From Tridacna crocea (lineage: Eukaryota; Mollusca; Bivalvia; Cardiida; Cardiidae), in NCBI GenBank assembly GCA_943736015.1, contig OX031064.1, positions 32,797,361 to 32,861,360 of the forward strand: a stretch of 64,000 bases of DNA, written 5' to 3'. A model generated the notes under the pieces. It saw only the letters and a program-made list of their open reading frames with translations. It was not told the DNA's origin and ran no database searches. Shown one piece after another: positions 39,571 through 50,569 of this stretch (its first letter is position 1; every line of letters begins with the position of its first letter). Made by a program: the position numbers and the translations under genes.

Positions 39571-40340
39571 GACCATTAGTAATTTTAGATGTGGATAGAA
39601 CCCAAAACCCTGATTTGAAAACATGTTCAGACGGCATAAGGATGTGTAACATGTAACATTTGATCGAAAGGGAAGAGCCATTCTTGGAAAAGCAGAAAAA
39701 ACACTAATTTTCTTCATCGGGGCCTTACAGACGTGCAAATGTTTACTTTTGGACCGAAATAAGCGGATTTCTAACAAAAAACTGTTTTTTTTTTTTAAGT
39801 TGACAATGCGAATAATATCTAAATGTCATAACGACTGTAGATCTCAGTTTTTCTAAATTTTCGAATAACGTCGACACTTCACAAATAGTGCATATCATAG
39901 TTATATATTTGTCAAATGAAGTGACATTTCTATATAAATCAAACATTACATTTGGATAATAAATTTTCGACGTTTTACGTCTGCCAATGTCATATTACAC
40001 GAGTCACATGACAGTCACTCGTTAATTTACGGAAAAATCCGTGGATTGACATCAAAGAGCAAAGAAATGTCCCGAGGCATTCCGAATGACAACATCGGCG
40101 ATTAACGTTGAATTCGTCATTTGATCATTTTTGAAATATGTTTAACTGTTTCCTAACTATTGTATAAGTCAACCATTTTATTTCATAAGGATATATAATC
40201 AGAGCCATAAGAAAGTGGTCTGTTTATACCTTGTTTTACATCTACTTCTACATTGTATCACATCTGCAATGACGTTTTTAGGCACCCTCTCATGATTTCA
40301 ATATGTACAGATTTTCGAGAGTTTGTCCAAAGCTATCAAA
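39571..40340. other. Gene-free stretch
   Basis: No recognised repeat or gene. Short frames here are not supported. Confidence 0.4.
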
Positions 40341-40560
40341 TTAACCCTTTGCCAGACGACAAAATTTTAGCTCCATCCAAATTGAAAGCATTTGCAGACA
40401 ACGATTTCAATGTGGCTCAAACGGTGATAGGGTAGAAAACATTATGGAAAAAAAAAAGAGAAAATGCTGGTAAAGAACATTTTCTTCTTTTCCCACAATG
40501 TTTTCAAAAGGCTTCTTTCCAAAAGTCGTCAAAAGTCGACATTGTGTGATAAAGGTTTAA
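40341..40560 (-). mobile_element. A-type TTAA palindromic MITE
   Basis: TTAACCCTTTGCCAGACGAC ... GTGTGATAAAGGTTTAA. The core has decayed on the right of centre (GCTGGTAAAGAACATTTTC). Confidence 0.8.
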
Positions 40561-40726
40561 TGTTCCTGGTTCTCGGTGCTCTGAGAATTTGAAAGTATAT
40601 CAACTTCTGATTTACTAAACCATTTATGGTTTAGCCAATCAGGAGTTGTGTTACTTTCAAATTTAGAAAATTGTGAAGAATAAGACAAGGAACGTTCTTA
40701 TGAATGGTTGGTAAATACGGGCCCTA
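40558..40726. mobile_element. Palindromic family I, copy 3
   Basis: AACTTCTGATTTACTAAACC / GGTTTAGCCAATCAGGAGTT at the centre, TTTGAAAGTA / TACTTTCAAA outside it. Ends GGTTGGTAAATACGGGCCC. It abuts the A element. Confidence 0.72.
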
Positions 40727-41160
40727 AGAGCTGTGTTAATTGAGAAAAAATATATTAATGAAGGGAAAAACAGTTAAATTCTTCACTTTGTAATTGGTTG
40801 GTATTGCTGAAAAATGTTACTTTCTTTCAAGTATTATTTTACTTTTATACTCAACAAAGGACGAATCTGTATTTGATGATTGCTTTAATTGCTAATTATC
40901 AATAATGATTGAACAACCACTTAAAATTTCTATTTACAACAATATTTCGCAACAAAGTATAAAAAAATTAATTAGTTTGTCATAGAAGAATCAAAGTCAA
41001 TCTATGTTTTGGCCAAAAGTATTTTTAGGCCAACAAAAGCATGGAAAGAATGGACTGGATATGCTTTCCTGGATCAAAAGAAATGTATACTTAAATAAGT
41101 AGAAAGTTCATTAATTGCACCTTTCTGTGTTAAAAAGGATTTTGCCAAAGCATCCAACTT
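40727..41160. other. Gene-free AT-rich stretch
   Basis: No recognised repeat or gene before the minisatellite. Confidence 0.4.
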
Positions 41161-41164
41161 TGCA

Positions 41165-42830
41165 CATATAGCTGGCCAAAACGTACGAGGCCAAATCGTC
41201 CTTGGCCAAAACGTCCGTAGACAAAACGTCCATAGCCAAAACGTCCATTGCCAAAACGTCCATGGCCAAAACGTCTATGGCCAAAACGTCCATAGCCAAA
41301 AGGTCCATGGCAAAAGCGTCCTTGCCAAAACCTTCATGGCCAAAACGTCTATGACCAAAAAGTCCTTGCCAAAACGTTCGTGGCCAAAACGTCCTTGCCA
41401 AAACGTTCGTGGACAAAACATCTGTGGCCAAAACGTCCATTGCCAAAATGTCTGGTCGAAACGTCTGTGGCCAAAACGTCCTTGCCAAAACGTTCGTGGC
41501 CAAAACATTCGTAGCCAAAACGTATGTGGCCAAAACGTCCTTGCCAAAACGTTTGGGGCCAAAACGTCCTTACCAAAACGTTCGTGGCCAAAACGTCTAT
41601 GGCCAAACCATCCTTGCCAGAACGTCCTTACCAAAACGTTCATGGCCTAAACGTCCTTTCCAAAGCGTCCTTGTCAAAATGTTCGTGGCCAAAACGTCCT
41701 TGCAAAAACATTCGTGGCCTAAATGTCTGTGGCCAAAACGTTCATGGCCAAAACGTCTTTGGCCAAAACGTCTATTACCAAAACATCCTTGCCAAAACGT
41801 TTGTGGCCAAAACGTCCTTGCCAAAACGTTCGTGGCCAAAAAGTCTGTGGCCAAAACATCCTTGCCAAAAGCTCGTGGCCAAAACGTCCTTGCCAAACAT
41901 TCGTGACCAAAACACCTGTGGCCAAAATATCCATGACCAAAACGTCAATGGCCAAAACATCTATGGCCAAAACGTCCTTGCCAAAGCGTCCTTGCCAAAA
42001 CGTTCGTGGCCAAAACGTCCATGGCCAAAACGTCCTAGCCAAAACCTTTATCGCTAAAACGTGCCCCAAAATGTCTATGGCCAAAACGTTCGTGGCCAAA
42101 ACATCCTTGCCAAAACGTTCGTGGCCAAATCGTCCCGGCCAAAATGTCTATGGTCAAAACGCCCACGGCTAAAACGTCTTTTGCCAGAACGTCTCTGGCC
42201 AAAGGTCCATGGCCAAAAACGTCCGTGGCCAAAAAGTCAATTATCAAAACGTCCATGGCCAAAACGTCCAGGCCAAAACGTCCGTGGTCAAAACGTCCGT
42301 GCCAAAAACGTCCTGACCAAAATGTCTATGGCTAAAACATGGCCAAAACATCGACTGACATCACGTCAACGGCCAAAATGTCCTTGCCAAAACGTCCGAT
42401 GCCAAAACATCCGTGGCCAAAATGTTCATTGCCAAAACGTTCTGGACAAAACGTCCTTGGCCAAAACGTCCTGGCCAAAACGCCCGTGACCAAAATCTCC
42501 CTGGCCAACACGTCCTGGCCTAAACGTCTATGACCAAAACGTCCATGGCCAAAACGTCTATGACCAAAACGTCCATGGCCAAATCGTCCATGGCCTAAAC
42601 GTCCATGGCCAAAACGTCCTGACCAAAACGTCCTGGCCAAAACGTTTGTGGCCAAAACGTCCTGGCCCAAACGTCTATAACCAAAAGGTCCCTTGCCAAA
42701 ACGTCCATGGCCAAAACGTCCTGGCCAAAACGTCCATGGCCAAAATGTCCTGGCCAAACGTGTATGGCCAAAACGTCCATGGCAAAAACGTCCTGGCCAA
42801 AACGTCTATGGCCAGAACGTCCGTCCTTTG
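41165..42830. repeat. 15-bp minisatellite, about 1.66 kb
   Basis: Degenerate tandem GGCCAAAACGTCCAT units, alternating in places with TTGCCAAAACGTTCG to give a 29-30-bp higher-order unit. Because 15 is a multiple of three, several frames on both strands stay open for 60-180 codons, giving pentapeptide repeats (e.g. AKTSM, GQNVH, KDVLA). Indels break every frame, so I do not call a protein. Confidence 0.95.
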
Positions 42831-42976
42831 AAGTCCTCTCACATTGCTGATTAATCCGAAGGCATCCTCTATTCGTAGGAAAAGCAGTCTTTGTCTTGAA
42901 ATGAATGATGAAAAAAAAAAAGCACCAGGCTCTAGTGGGTCGATACAAGACATCAAAAAGAGCGCAAGGACATATC

Positions 42977-43236
42977 TGTGACCCTTTATGCAAAAAGGGA
43001 CCTTCTGGGAACTGCGAAAAGTGTCAACCCTGGTCAGACTGCGCGGATGGGCAGGCTGACCAGTGTCGACACTTTCCACTTTTAGGATACATGTATTTTC
43101 TGTATGAAAAGTGGTCATTCCACCTCACAGAACAATCATTTTCGTATTATTAACTTAAATGGACCCGCTCTATCTTGTTTACATCTAATTGATATACGAA
43201 ATTCCCAGATAGTCCCTTTTCGTGTGATGGATCACA
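42977..43236 (+). mobile_element. Family G MITE, complete copy
   Basis: Left TGTGACCCTTTATGCAAAAA with GGGACC, right GTCCCTTTTCGTGTGATGGA ending TCACA, inverted. Near the left end is GGTCAGACTGCGCGGATG / GGCAGGCTGACC. Inside: GAAAAGTGGTCATTCC and CATCTAATTGATATACG. Confidence 0.82.
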
Positions 43237-43474
43237 TTTATGGAATTGTTAAGGACCCAATGACAACGAAACGTAAATAATTTTGTGTGCTATATACAAG
43301 TAAATTTCATTCTTACCAATTCAAAGTAGGGTGATAATCCTAAGTCTGTCGATTTGTAAAAGTACGCGGTCGGTCAAATTTCCAATCAAAATAATAAATG
43401 TTAAAACTAGTGTAAATATTTCCATCTAGTTTTAATATTATTTGTTTTACCATTCAGCTATCTGTTGTTTGTTT

Positions 43475-43549
43475 GTCCTCTCCGTTTCTCTGTCTCTCTC
43501 ACCATCCTCTCTCTCTCTCTCACTCCCTCAGTCCCTCCCTCTCTGTCTG

Positions 43550-43583
<34 letters not shown>

Positions 43584-43705
43584 TCACTCCCCCGTCCCTC
43601 CCTCTCTGTCTGTCTGTCTCTCTCTGTGTCTGTCTGCCTCTGTCTGTCTGAGTGTGTGGGGGGTGTGGGTGTGTGTGTGTCTCTCTCTCTCTCTCTCTCA
43701 CTCTC

Positions 43706-43739
<34 letters not shown>

Positions 43740-43760
43740 TCTCCCTTACTCCATCCCTTC
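43475..43760. repeat. CT/TCTG/GTGT microsatellite complex
   Basis: CT runs with TCTG and a GTGT-rich interruption near 43650-43680. 43237-43474 holds nothing recognised. Confidence 0.93.
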
Positions 43761-44048
43761 CTCGACTCAATCTGTAAACAAAATCCCACTCAGGGATGAG
43801 TCAAAGTAATCCATTTATTTGTAAACATTTACCTGCTCCCCTGGAATAAAATCAATGTATACAAAAAATGTATAAAATTGAAAGATACATGAACAGTTGG
43901 TTATTGATGCTGTCAGGTACATGTTTATTACCTGACATCCGTCAATCACAACCCATATGTGGTTGTTTATTTCACTATACCTTTGATCTTAAGGATAATA
44001 AGAATCTCCTACATCTTTGGCTGCAAAGCAAGACTCAATTGCCTTTTG
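43761..44048. other. Unassigned stretch
   Basis: No recognised gene or repeat. Confidence 0.35.
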
Positions 44049-44349
44049 CGGACAAGGTAGATCAAGACCAGACTGCACAGAACGTGCAGTATGATCTTTG
44101 ATCTACATTGTCGGAATTGCTAGGAATTATTTTTATATGGACAACCTATGGCGACAATAAATAAACGGAAATCAACCAATCAAACAAAGAGGAAACTTTC
44201 TTTAGCTTTGCAGTGTTAGGGTAAATTTTTTAATAATAATCATAAATTCGTCATTGTCAGTCAGTATAGATCTTGACAATGAAACGGACATTGTAGATCC
44301 AAGATTAGACTGTACGTTCTGTGCAGTCTGATCTTGATTTACACTTTCC
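44049..44349. repeat. Two family E palindromes
   Basis: 44049-44114: CGGACAAGGTAGATCAAGAC ... GCACAGAACGTGC ... TTTGATCTACATTGTCGG. 44285-44349: CGGACATTGTAGATCCAAG ... GTTCTGTGCAGTCTGATC ... TTACACTTTCC. Confidence 0.75.
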
Positions 44350-44916
44350 ATCGGAGCAATTAAATCCTGGCTCAACGATAAAAAGGTAAATGAGGGAAAT
44401 GTTTTAAAATCTGATGGTGGGAAAACCAGCTGAAGTTAGTAGCCAACAAGTGACCTACTGCCACGAAATATTCCAAACTTATCCAGAAATAGACTTTTTT
44501 CTTCTTTTCTTTTTTTCCGTATCTGAGACAGCTTTGCGATTCGGTTCACTTCAAACTGATTAAATGAACAGATAAACAAAAAATACTCGTACAAAAAGGA
44601 AAAAAAATATATATTTTAAATAATTTTATACTTGGCAATGTTCTAGTGTACTTACACTTACAACTTTTGAAGAACCAAAGGTTGGTGTTTCTAAAATACA
44701 GAAATATATATACGTTTCTTTTAAAGGAGCTCTTTTGGCGAAATGGAGTTCTGGACGGACGAAAATTGGTTTTTCAAAACTATGAAAAAGATTACATTTT
44801 CGCCAAAAAACAGCGAGTTCTTCAAGCGATGTGGCGTATTTTTCGCGAAAAGACCTCCTTTTGGCGAAAGAGAGAAAGAGAGACTTTTCTGCAAAAAAAA
44901 AAACCGATGGTGTTGC
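44350..44916. other. Gene-free stretch
   Basis: Frames of 75-100 codons exist at 44646-44970 but run into repeat sequence and have no recognisable domain. I do not call them. Confidence 0.35.
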
Positions 44917-45052
44917 TTAACCCTTTACTCCATATATACTCATTTTGACGTATCAACAACAGACAAGTGAGCTTTTGAAAACATTGTGGGAAAAGGAGAA
45001 ATTGCTCGTAACGAGCAATTTGTCCTTTTTCCACAGTGTTTTCCACTCAATC
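44917..45052 (+). mobile_element. Truncated TTAA element with mixed A/A2/B features
   Basis: TTAACCCTTTACTCCATATA (a B-like end), core GAAAACATTGTGGGAAAAGG with centre GCTCGTAACGAGC and a right arm TGTCCTTTTTCCACAGTG. The right half is missing. Confidence 0.7.
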
Positions 45053-45120
45053 AGATATTTGTATCCTCATTTGTCCACATTTTTGACATCATATCTTTAT
45101 TTGCTGCTGAAATGGAAGAG

Positions 45121-45572
45121 CCTCAGTCTAATTCCCAGCATTACAATTAAGTTTTCTACCGGAAAATATTCACGCACGATCAAATGAGCGGCGTTCAATC
45201 ATGGAACGAATAAGCCCAGGGACGAACTGATTTTGGAACGAAAAACCCCGGAAACAAAGTGCATAGAAGACAAGTTTTGTGCATATCATTGCGCCAGTAG
45301 AAGGCTAATAAAGATGAAGCTATTTTCAATTAAAAAGAAGTATTTCAACGATCGATGGCCTTTTACAGTTTACTTCAATACGCCATTTCCAATTTCCAAT
45401 CAGAGTGCTTTTGAAAAAGAAAAACATTTGTCTAGAAAACTTAAGTTTAATTGGGTTTATTTCCTTCCGTTTTGCACAAAATACATTACCATACATGCTC
45501 TTCAGAATTCAATATTGAACATTTATTATTGATCTCATAGTGGCATTGTCTTCGACAAATGCCACAAAAAGC
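45121..45572. mobile_element. Family H element, 5'-truncated copy 3
   Basis: Matches the right two-thirds of the other H copies (AATATTCACGCACGATCAAA, TTTTGGAACGAAAAACCCC, CAACGATCGATGG) and ends TTGTCTTCGACAAATGCCAC. Confidence 0.7.
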
Positions 45573-45604
45573 ATATGTCGAAACGCATCTAGAAAAAGTA
45601 CTGA

Positions 45605-45770
45605 GTAGGTTGGCATAGATTCAGACTGGTCCAGATTGAAAGCATTTGCAGATGACAAAATACACGTGACACATAAAATTAAAACTTCGCTTTAGAAGAG
45701 TAGAAAACATTGTGGGAACCAGCATTTTCTCCTTTTCCCACAATGTTTTGATAAGGCTTTTTTCCTCTGG
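45605..45770 (-). repeat. A element with left palindrome arm deleted
   Basis: GACTGGTCCAGATTGAAAGC, then AACATTGTGGGAACCAGCAT joins the two arms, removing most of the left arm. CTTTTCCCACAATGTTTTG completes it. Confidence 0.75.
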
Positions 45771-45784
45771 TCCACACATTCGAA

Positions 45785-45885
45785 GCGAGCAATGGTATAG
45801 TTCTCAGGAAGAAGAAGCGAGAGAAATTAGTATAAGTTGTAAGAACTTGTTTGTCATTCGATGTAAAATAAATATGATTTTAAAC
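45785..45885 (+). mobile_element. SINE second family, 3' fragment
   Basis: CAGGAAGAAGAAGCGAGAGA, ATTAGTATAAGTTGTAAGAA and TTCGATGTAAAATAAATATG match the 3' part of 34908-35122 in the opposite orientation. Confidence 0.75.
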
Positions 45886-45889
45886 TAAA

Positions 45890-46100
45890 CCAGACGACAA
45901 AGTTTTAGACTTGTCCAAATTGATAGACTTTGCAGACGACAAAAACATAACATGACTCAAAATCGAAGCTATTTTTGGAAGTATACAAACCTTTGTCAGA
46001 AAAGGAGACAGGAAGAAAATGCTGGTTACCAGAAAGTTTACCAGAGTCCATTTTATCTTAGGGTCATAAAAATTCGGGACTGTTTGGTAATACAGGTATA
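45890..46100 (-). mobile_element. Worn A element
   Basis: ACCAGACGACAAAGTTTTAG, TTTGCAGACGACAAAAACAT, GCTGGTTACCAG, GGGTCATAAAAATTCGGGAC, GTTTGGTAATAC. The palindrome is disrupted. Confidence 0.6.
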
Positions 46101-46278
46101 AATGCTTTCGAGATCAAAAGGTTAAAACACCGTGGGAAAAAATCAGCGCAATTACGAACATGTCTTGACGATTAATTTCCGATCAGAAAACGAGATAAAA
46201 AGACCCCATGTCATAATCTTACCGTATAATTTTCGCGCAAGATGACGTAAGACGGCCTTGGGTGAAAATTACTGGCTA

Positions 46279-46511
46279 TTAATCCTTTACCAAACAATCC
46301 CTGGTTTTCACGACCCTGAGATAGAAGCCTTTTGAAAACATTGTGGGAAAAGGAGAAAATGCTGGTAACCAGCATTTTCTCCTTTTCCCACAATGTTTTC
46401 TACCGTGCTGGACACAAATTGCAATTTTTGAGTTACGGTTATTTTGTCGTCTGCAAATGTTTTCAATATGCAATATGTTTTCAGTAATGTTGTTCTTTGG
46501 TAGAGAGTTAA
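46279..46511 (+). mobile_element. A-type TTAA palindromic MITE
   Basis: TTAATCCTTTACCAAACAAT ... TTTGGTAGAGAGTTAA, 233 bp. Clean 67-bp core with GCTGGTAACCAGC. Confidence 0.9.
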
Positions 46512-46560
46512 ACGTTTGTATTGGCAAATGTACCTACCCTTTACCAAATATCCCCGTTAT

Positions 46561-46880
46561 TTAATTCGTTACCAAAAGACACAGTTGTTAAAATTGTCCA
46601 AATTGAAAGCAGACGACAAATTAAAGGTAGCAAAGATTATACAGTTTTTCTTTGACAGAGCATAAAATGTTATCAGAAAAGGAGAAAATGCTGATTATCA
46701 GCAATTTCTCCTTTTCTTACAATGTTTTAAATGCATTTGAAAGTTGGAACTGTCTAGTAAAGAGTTAAATCCTGACCAAGGAAAAGAAGACTTTTGAAAA
46801 CATTGTGGGAAAAAGGAGAAAATGCTGGTAACCAGCATTATCTCCTTTTTCTCCTTTTTCCCACAATGTTTTCTACCGCT
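46561..46880. mobile_element. A element followed by a partial A sharing TTAA
   Basis: 46561-46768 (minus): TTAATTCGTTACCAAAAGAC ... AGTAAAGAGTTAA, with an altered core AATGCTGATTATCAGCAAT. A second, partial element starts on TTAA 46765 with AACATTGTGGGAAAAAGGAG; its right arm has a duplicated CTCCTTTTT segment. Confidence 0.75.
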
Positions 46881-46976
46881 TCGATGAGAGGAATCACATT
46901 TTTGGTTACATGAAAAAAGTAGACTTTGAAAATGATCTGAGAGAATGATAAAATTCTTGAAAGCAGCATTTCGTAC

Positions 46977-47045
46977 GTTTACTGCAAAAATCTCGTAACT
47001 GCAACTTGTAAGAAGCTGTAGTTACGAGGTTTTCGAAGTAAACCC
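46977..47045. repeat. Palindrome family D, copy 3
   Basis: CGTTTACTGCAAAAATCTCG ... GTTACGAGGTTTTCGAAGTA plus AACC. Confidence 0.75.
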
Positions 47046-47595
47046 ACGATTTTTTTCTTTTTCCTACATAAATGTACATCATTTTAAAGAGACATATCGT
47101 CTTATTTATTATCGATACATTTTTATTTCATATATGTAAACATTTCTATTTTATATATGTAAAATCAAAAAAAAAAAAATCTTCCGATTTGATTGAGTCT
47201 CAAATCTTGTATTTTCGGAGGGAATTAACAAATAATTCAAAATAATGTTCCAAATCTCATTCCAACGGCAAAAAGAACACAAATAAAACAGACGGAATAA
47301 TATTATCCTTTCTATCGGAGAAACGTCACTTTTCATTCTACAAACCTTCTATAACTAAAAGAATAACTGTCTCAAAAATAGGCTATAGCCCCATTTCCCA
47401 CAATGTTTTTTATTATACCCATCTGTAATAGATGCGCCGAAATCTGTGTAGATGAAGGAAAGGGGCAATTCGATCTACGTGGTCTTTATCTAGCCATATG
47501 ATCGGTGATAACATGGCGTAACAAAGTGATTACCACCTTAGGAACCCCGAGGGAGTTCCCAGAAAATGGAAAAATAATATTGAACGACGATTTGC
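47046..47595. other. Gene-free stretch
   Basis: No recognised gene. A lone CCCATTTCCCACAATGTTTTT near 47390-47410 is a fragment of an A core. Confidence 0.4.
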
Positions 47596-48245
47596 ACCCT
47601 TTACTGTACAAATAAAGTTTTAGTTTCTGTTTATTTAGCATAAAATTACACAAAATTTAAGCTGACAGTTTGTAAATATAAACAACATTTAAAAATGAAT
47701 AGAGAAAAGATACGGAAAGAAAAAAGACAATGCAAACTGTTAAGATTGACAATCAAATGACGGCTACATAGTATATTTGTAGTTGTAAAAAGTAACTTGA
47801 AATATTTGTTTCAATCCTTTTGTCTGAGAAGTTATAAGAAATATCAAAGTATAATTTCTGGTATTAACTGATTAAAAACAAAAACATACAATGAAAAACA
47901 TAGAAATGAATGAACAAGATTTTATGAAACATTGATTAAAAAAAAATAATAAAAATCAGACTTCCACGGGTCCTATTTTAACTCAAATGCAAAATAAATA
48001 TATTTCGATAAAATAAGTATTTTGTGATACTGAAGACATTGAGTTTTTGAATTTTCGACAGTAGGCAACCGGCAATGATAATTTGTGAGATATTCTTTTA
48101 TAAGATTAGTATATTTAGGACAAACTAGAACAAAGTGGTATTCGTTCTCGACCAAGTTCGTATTAAAGTATTTACATGATGTGCAGGTGTCTTCCCTGTA
48201 AATCGTTTTGAACCTTAATGCTAGAAACTTCTTGGACCTATCATT
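47596..48245 (-). mobile_element. Non-LTR retrotransposon 3' fragment
   Basis: A minus-strand fragment containing the C-terminal coding tail (47973-48245) and about 375 bp of AT-rich sequence after its stop that is probably 3' UTR. It is cut at the 5' side, just before the SINE at 48283. Confidence 0.6.
47973..48245 (-). pseudogene. Reverse-transcriptase ORF C-terminal relic (LINE)
   Basis: About 90 residues are read on the minus strand, from NDRSKKFLALRFKTIYRED through CTSC and NEYHFVLVCPKY to FELK and a stop. The CxxC ... H(x4)C arrangement with EYHFVLVCPKY resembles the zinc-binding C-terminal domain seen after the polymerase domain in many animal non-LTR retrotransposons. The catalytic polymerase region is absent, so this is a 5'-truncated, non-functional copy. 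The clade (CR1, L1 or another) cannot be decided from this fragment. The upstream start is arbitrary: it marks where the readable frame begins. Confidence 0.62.
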
Positions 48246-48282
48246 TGCCTATACATTGGATTCTACTACTTTTCCAACGCAT

Positions 48283-48530
48283 ACTCTTGCCAAGCCACAA
48301 TAGCTCAGTTGGTAGCGTGCAGTACTTGATTCCTCTATCACCGCTGACCATTGTTTCTACGATGCTTATCTTCGAAGGCAGCCGATAGGTTAGGGGAAAG
48401 AAGATCGGCTGATTACTGGTGAAAAAAACTCGGGCAAAGCATTGATAGGCGCACTGGCCGCCGCGATATAATTTGAATAATGTTGAAAATGGTGTCAAAC
48501 ACAATACAGTCAATAAATCTAATGCATACT
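48283..48530 (+). mobile_element. tRNA-derived SINE
   Basis: A box AATAGCTCAGTTGGTAGCGT, then GATTCCTCTATCACCGCTGA, GGCAGCCGATAGGTTAGGGG, CGCGATATAATTTGAATAAT and GTTGAAAATGGTGTCAAAC. The region between A box and body is short, so the B box is probably deleted. Confidence 0.8.
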
Positions 48531-49314
48531 TTATTCATTAAAACGCGATGGGCTGTAATTTCTCCTTGGCCTTTTTGACTGAAAATTCTTATTTTTTTTC
48601 TTGTTCATGCCTGTTCCTACTAGTCATTCCGTGCCATAGACTGGTATCAGTCCGTTAAACATCTCGCATTTTCATTAAAACAAAATCATCAAGTAAAACT
48701 GCAAAATAAATACTCTGTGTTCTCAATGTTCTGATTTCAGAGGAAGGGCAAATAACAACACAATATTTCTGTGCGTTTGATGTAGTTGTGTACCTTGTTT
48801 ATTACAAAGACTTAAATGCAGGGCCTGAATGCCAGGCTATCCGTGCCCAAGTATCTTACGTGATGAAAAGCTTATCTCGCATAACTCTATTTATCATCAA
48901 TGAACACTGTCCCACAATTTTCGCTTTTCAGAACTTTCAGCCCTTTGATTTCGTTTTTACATCCTACTATTTTTTAATAATGATTACAAACTATTTTCAT
49001 GGTTCAATTGAATGCGAAAACGAAAAAGGTGATGAAAGATAGACTTTTTATCATACATACGATCGTAAATGGGGAAAAAGGGGGACGTAAGTGTAGTTGT
49101 AAATTTAAATGAAATGAGAAGTAGGGTTGTAATTATAATGAATAGAACAGATTGCAATCTTGGATATACATCGCGATAATTGCATATATATCTAGGTTTC
49201 CTTATCTTGTATCGCCAAAATTATTGACTATGATAACATAAGTAAGAATGTCTGTAATTAGTAACATGAAATTCCACAATTAGATCGTCTAGTGTCTTGA
49301 TAACTGTTACCCGT
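48531..49314. other. Gene-free stretch
   Basis: Short frames only, with no recognisable domain. No repeat is identified. Confidence 0.4.
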
Positions 49315-49540
49315 TTAACCCTTTCCCAAACGACAAATTTTAGACTTCGAAACTGAAAGAGTTTGCACACGACAATTTCAAATGTGATGAAAATGGTAGA
49401 AAGTTCTCCAAATGGGTCGAAAACACTGTGCGAAAAGGAGAAATTGCTCGTTACGAGCAATTTCTCCTTTTCCCACAGTGTTTTCAAAAGACTTGTACTG
49501 CAGACACGAAAAAACAAGGGCTTGTTTGGGAAAGGGTTAA
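49315..49540 (-). mobile_element. A2-type TTAA palindromic MITE
   Basis: TTAACCCTTTCCCAAACGAC ... GTTTGGGAAAGGGTTAA. Core GAAAACACTGTGCGAAAAGG with GCTCGTTACGAGC; the left arm has TGCG against CCCA, an unmatched change. Confidence 0.88.
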
Positions 49541-49764
49541 CCTTTTACCACACAATCCCTACTTTTATCACCCCTGCGAAAGAAGCCTTTTGAAAACATT
49601 GTGGGAAAAGGAGAAAATGCTGGTAAACAACATTTTCCCCATTTCCCACAATGTTTTCTTCCTGTCCTAAAGCAAATTTCAATTTTTTAGTCACATTCAT
49701 TTTGTTGTCTGCAAATGCTTTGAATTTGGACCAGTGTAAAATTCTGTCGTTTGTAAAGAATTAA
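49537..49764 (+). mobile_element. A-type TTAA MITE sharing its left TTAA
   Basis: TTAACCTTTTACCACACAAT ... GTCGTTTGTAAAGAATTAA. Core centre decayed (GCTGGTAAACAACA). Confidence 0.85.
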
Positions 49765-49767
49765 CTG

Positions 49768-50158
49768 TTCCACAATCTGTAAAATCTACGACTGCTCCCA
49801 GTTGAAAGCGCTTGCAGACGACATAATAAACGTAACTCAAAAATTGAAATTTGTTTCCAGCAGGGTACAAAACACTGCGGGAAAAGGAGAAAATGCTGGT
49901 TACCAGCATTTTCTCCTTTTCCCAGAATATTTTCAACAGTTGTTTTTTTCCCTCAGGGTCGTTAAAACTCGAATTCATGTAATGACAAAGAATTTGCGGG
50001 CAAAGAGATCAGTTTTCTACAAATAAAGGGGTATGCCTGTGTTAGGGTAGAAAACATTGTGGAAAAATGCTGGCAACCAGCATTTTCTTCTTTTCCCACA
50101 AGGTTTTTTAAAGCTTTTTTTCAGGGGTTGTCAAAACTCGGGGTCATATGGTAACTGC
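49768..50158 (-). mobile_element. Two worn A elements
   Basis: First, 49768-49995: GAAAGCGCTTGCAGACGACA, core GCTGGTTACCAGC, CAGGGTCGTTAAAACTCG. Second, 50040-50158: GTAGAAAACATTGTGGAAAA joined to TGCTGGCAACCAGCATTTTC, then CAGGGGTTGTCAAAACTCGG. Confidence 0.72.
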
Positions 50159-50199
50159 AATTTTGTTTATCATAAGGATAACTAGAGATATCAATAGAC

Positions 50200-50480
50200 G
50201 TGATTATACCCCCACCAGCTCCTTGTCACAAAAACAGGTATTTGTCAAAGAATGCAGAATGGTTTAGCACAAAAGTACTAAATAGATATATAGTTAACTG
50301 TTTTCCAAATTACACTTGCACGACTTCATATATATAGGAAACCTGTGTGTAAATTTGAATTCAGTACGTGAAAAACTGTTGTTAGAGTATTGCTGCGGAC
50401 AAATTTGTGTCTACGGACAGACGGACGGACAGGCATGGCGATTCCAGTATACCCCCTCCACTTCGTTGTGGGGAGTATAA
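50200..50480 (+). mobile_element. Pearl/Helentron-like element, short
   Basis: GATTATACCCCCACCAGCTC at the 5' side, an ACGGAC microsatellite near 50413-50430, then GGCGATTCCAGTATACCCCC, ACTTCGTTGTGGGGAGTATA at the 3' end. A 5' boundary, a tetranucleotide run and a 3' hairpin (CCCCTCCACTTCGTTGTGGGG) in this order resemble bivalve pearl elements. Confidence 0.6.
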
Positions 50481-50569
50481 AAAAAGAAGATGAACTAATT
50501 TTGAAAAAGGCGTTTCTCACCATAAATACGAGCGTTTCCACAGTAGATAATGCATGCTAGAAATTATTT

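Noticed and set aside
41111-42757. Pentapeptide-repeat proteins on both strands
   Set aside because: The 15-bp unit keeps several frames open at once, and indels end each of them.
44646-44970. Possible small genes of 75-100 codons
   Set aside because: Overlapping frames, no domain, and the end of each lies within repeat sequence.
48283-48350. A functional tRNA gene (TAGCTCAGTTGGTAGC)
   Set aside because: Only the A box is present; no cloverleaf or B box, and the SINE body follows.
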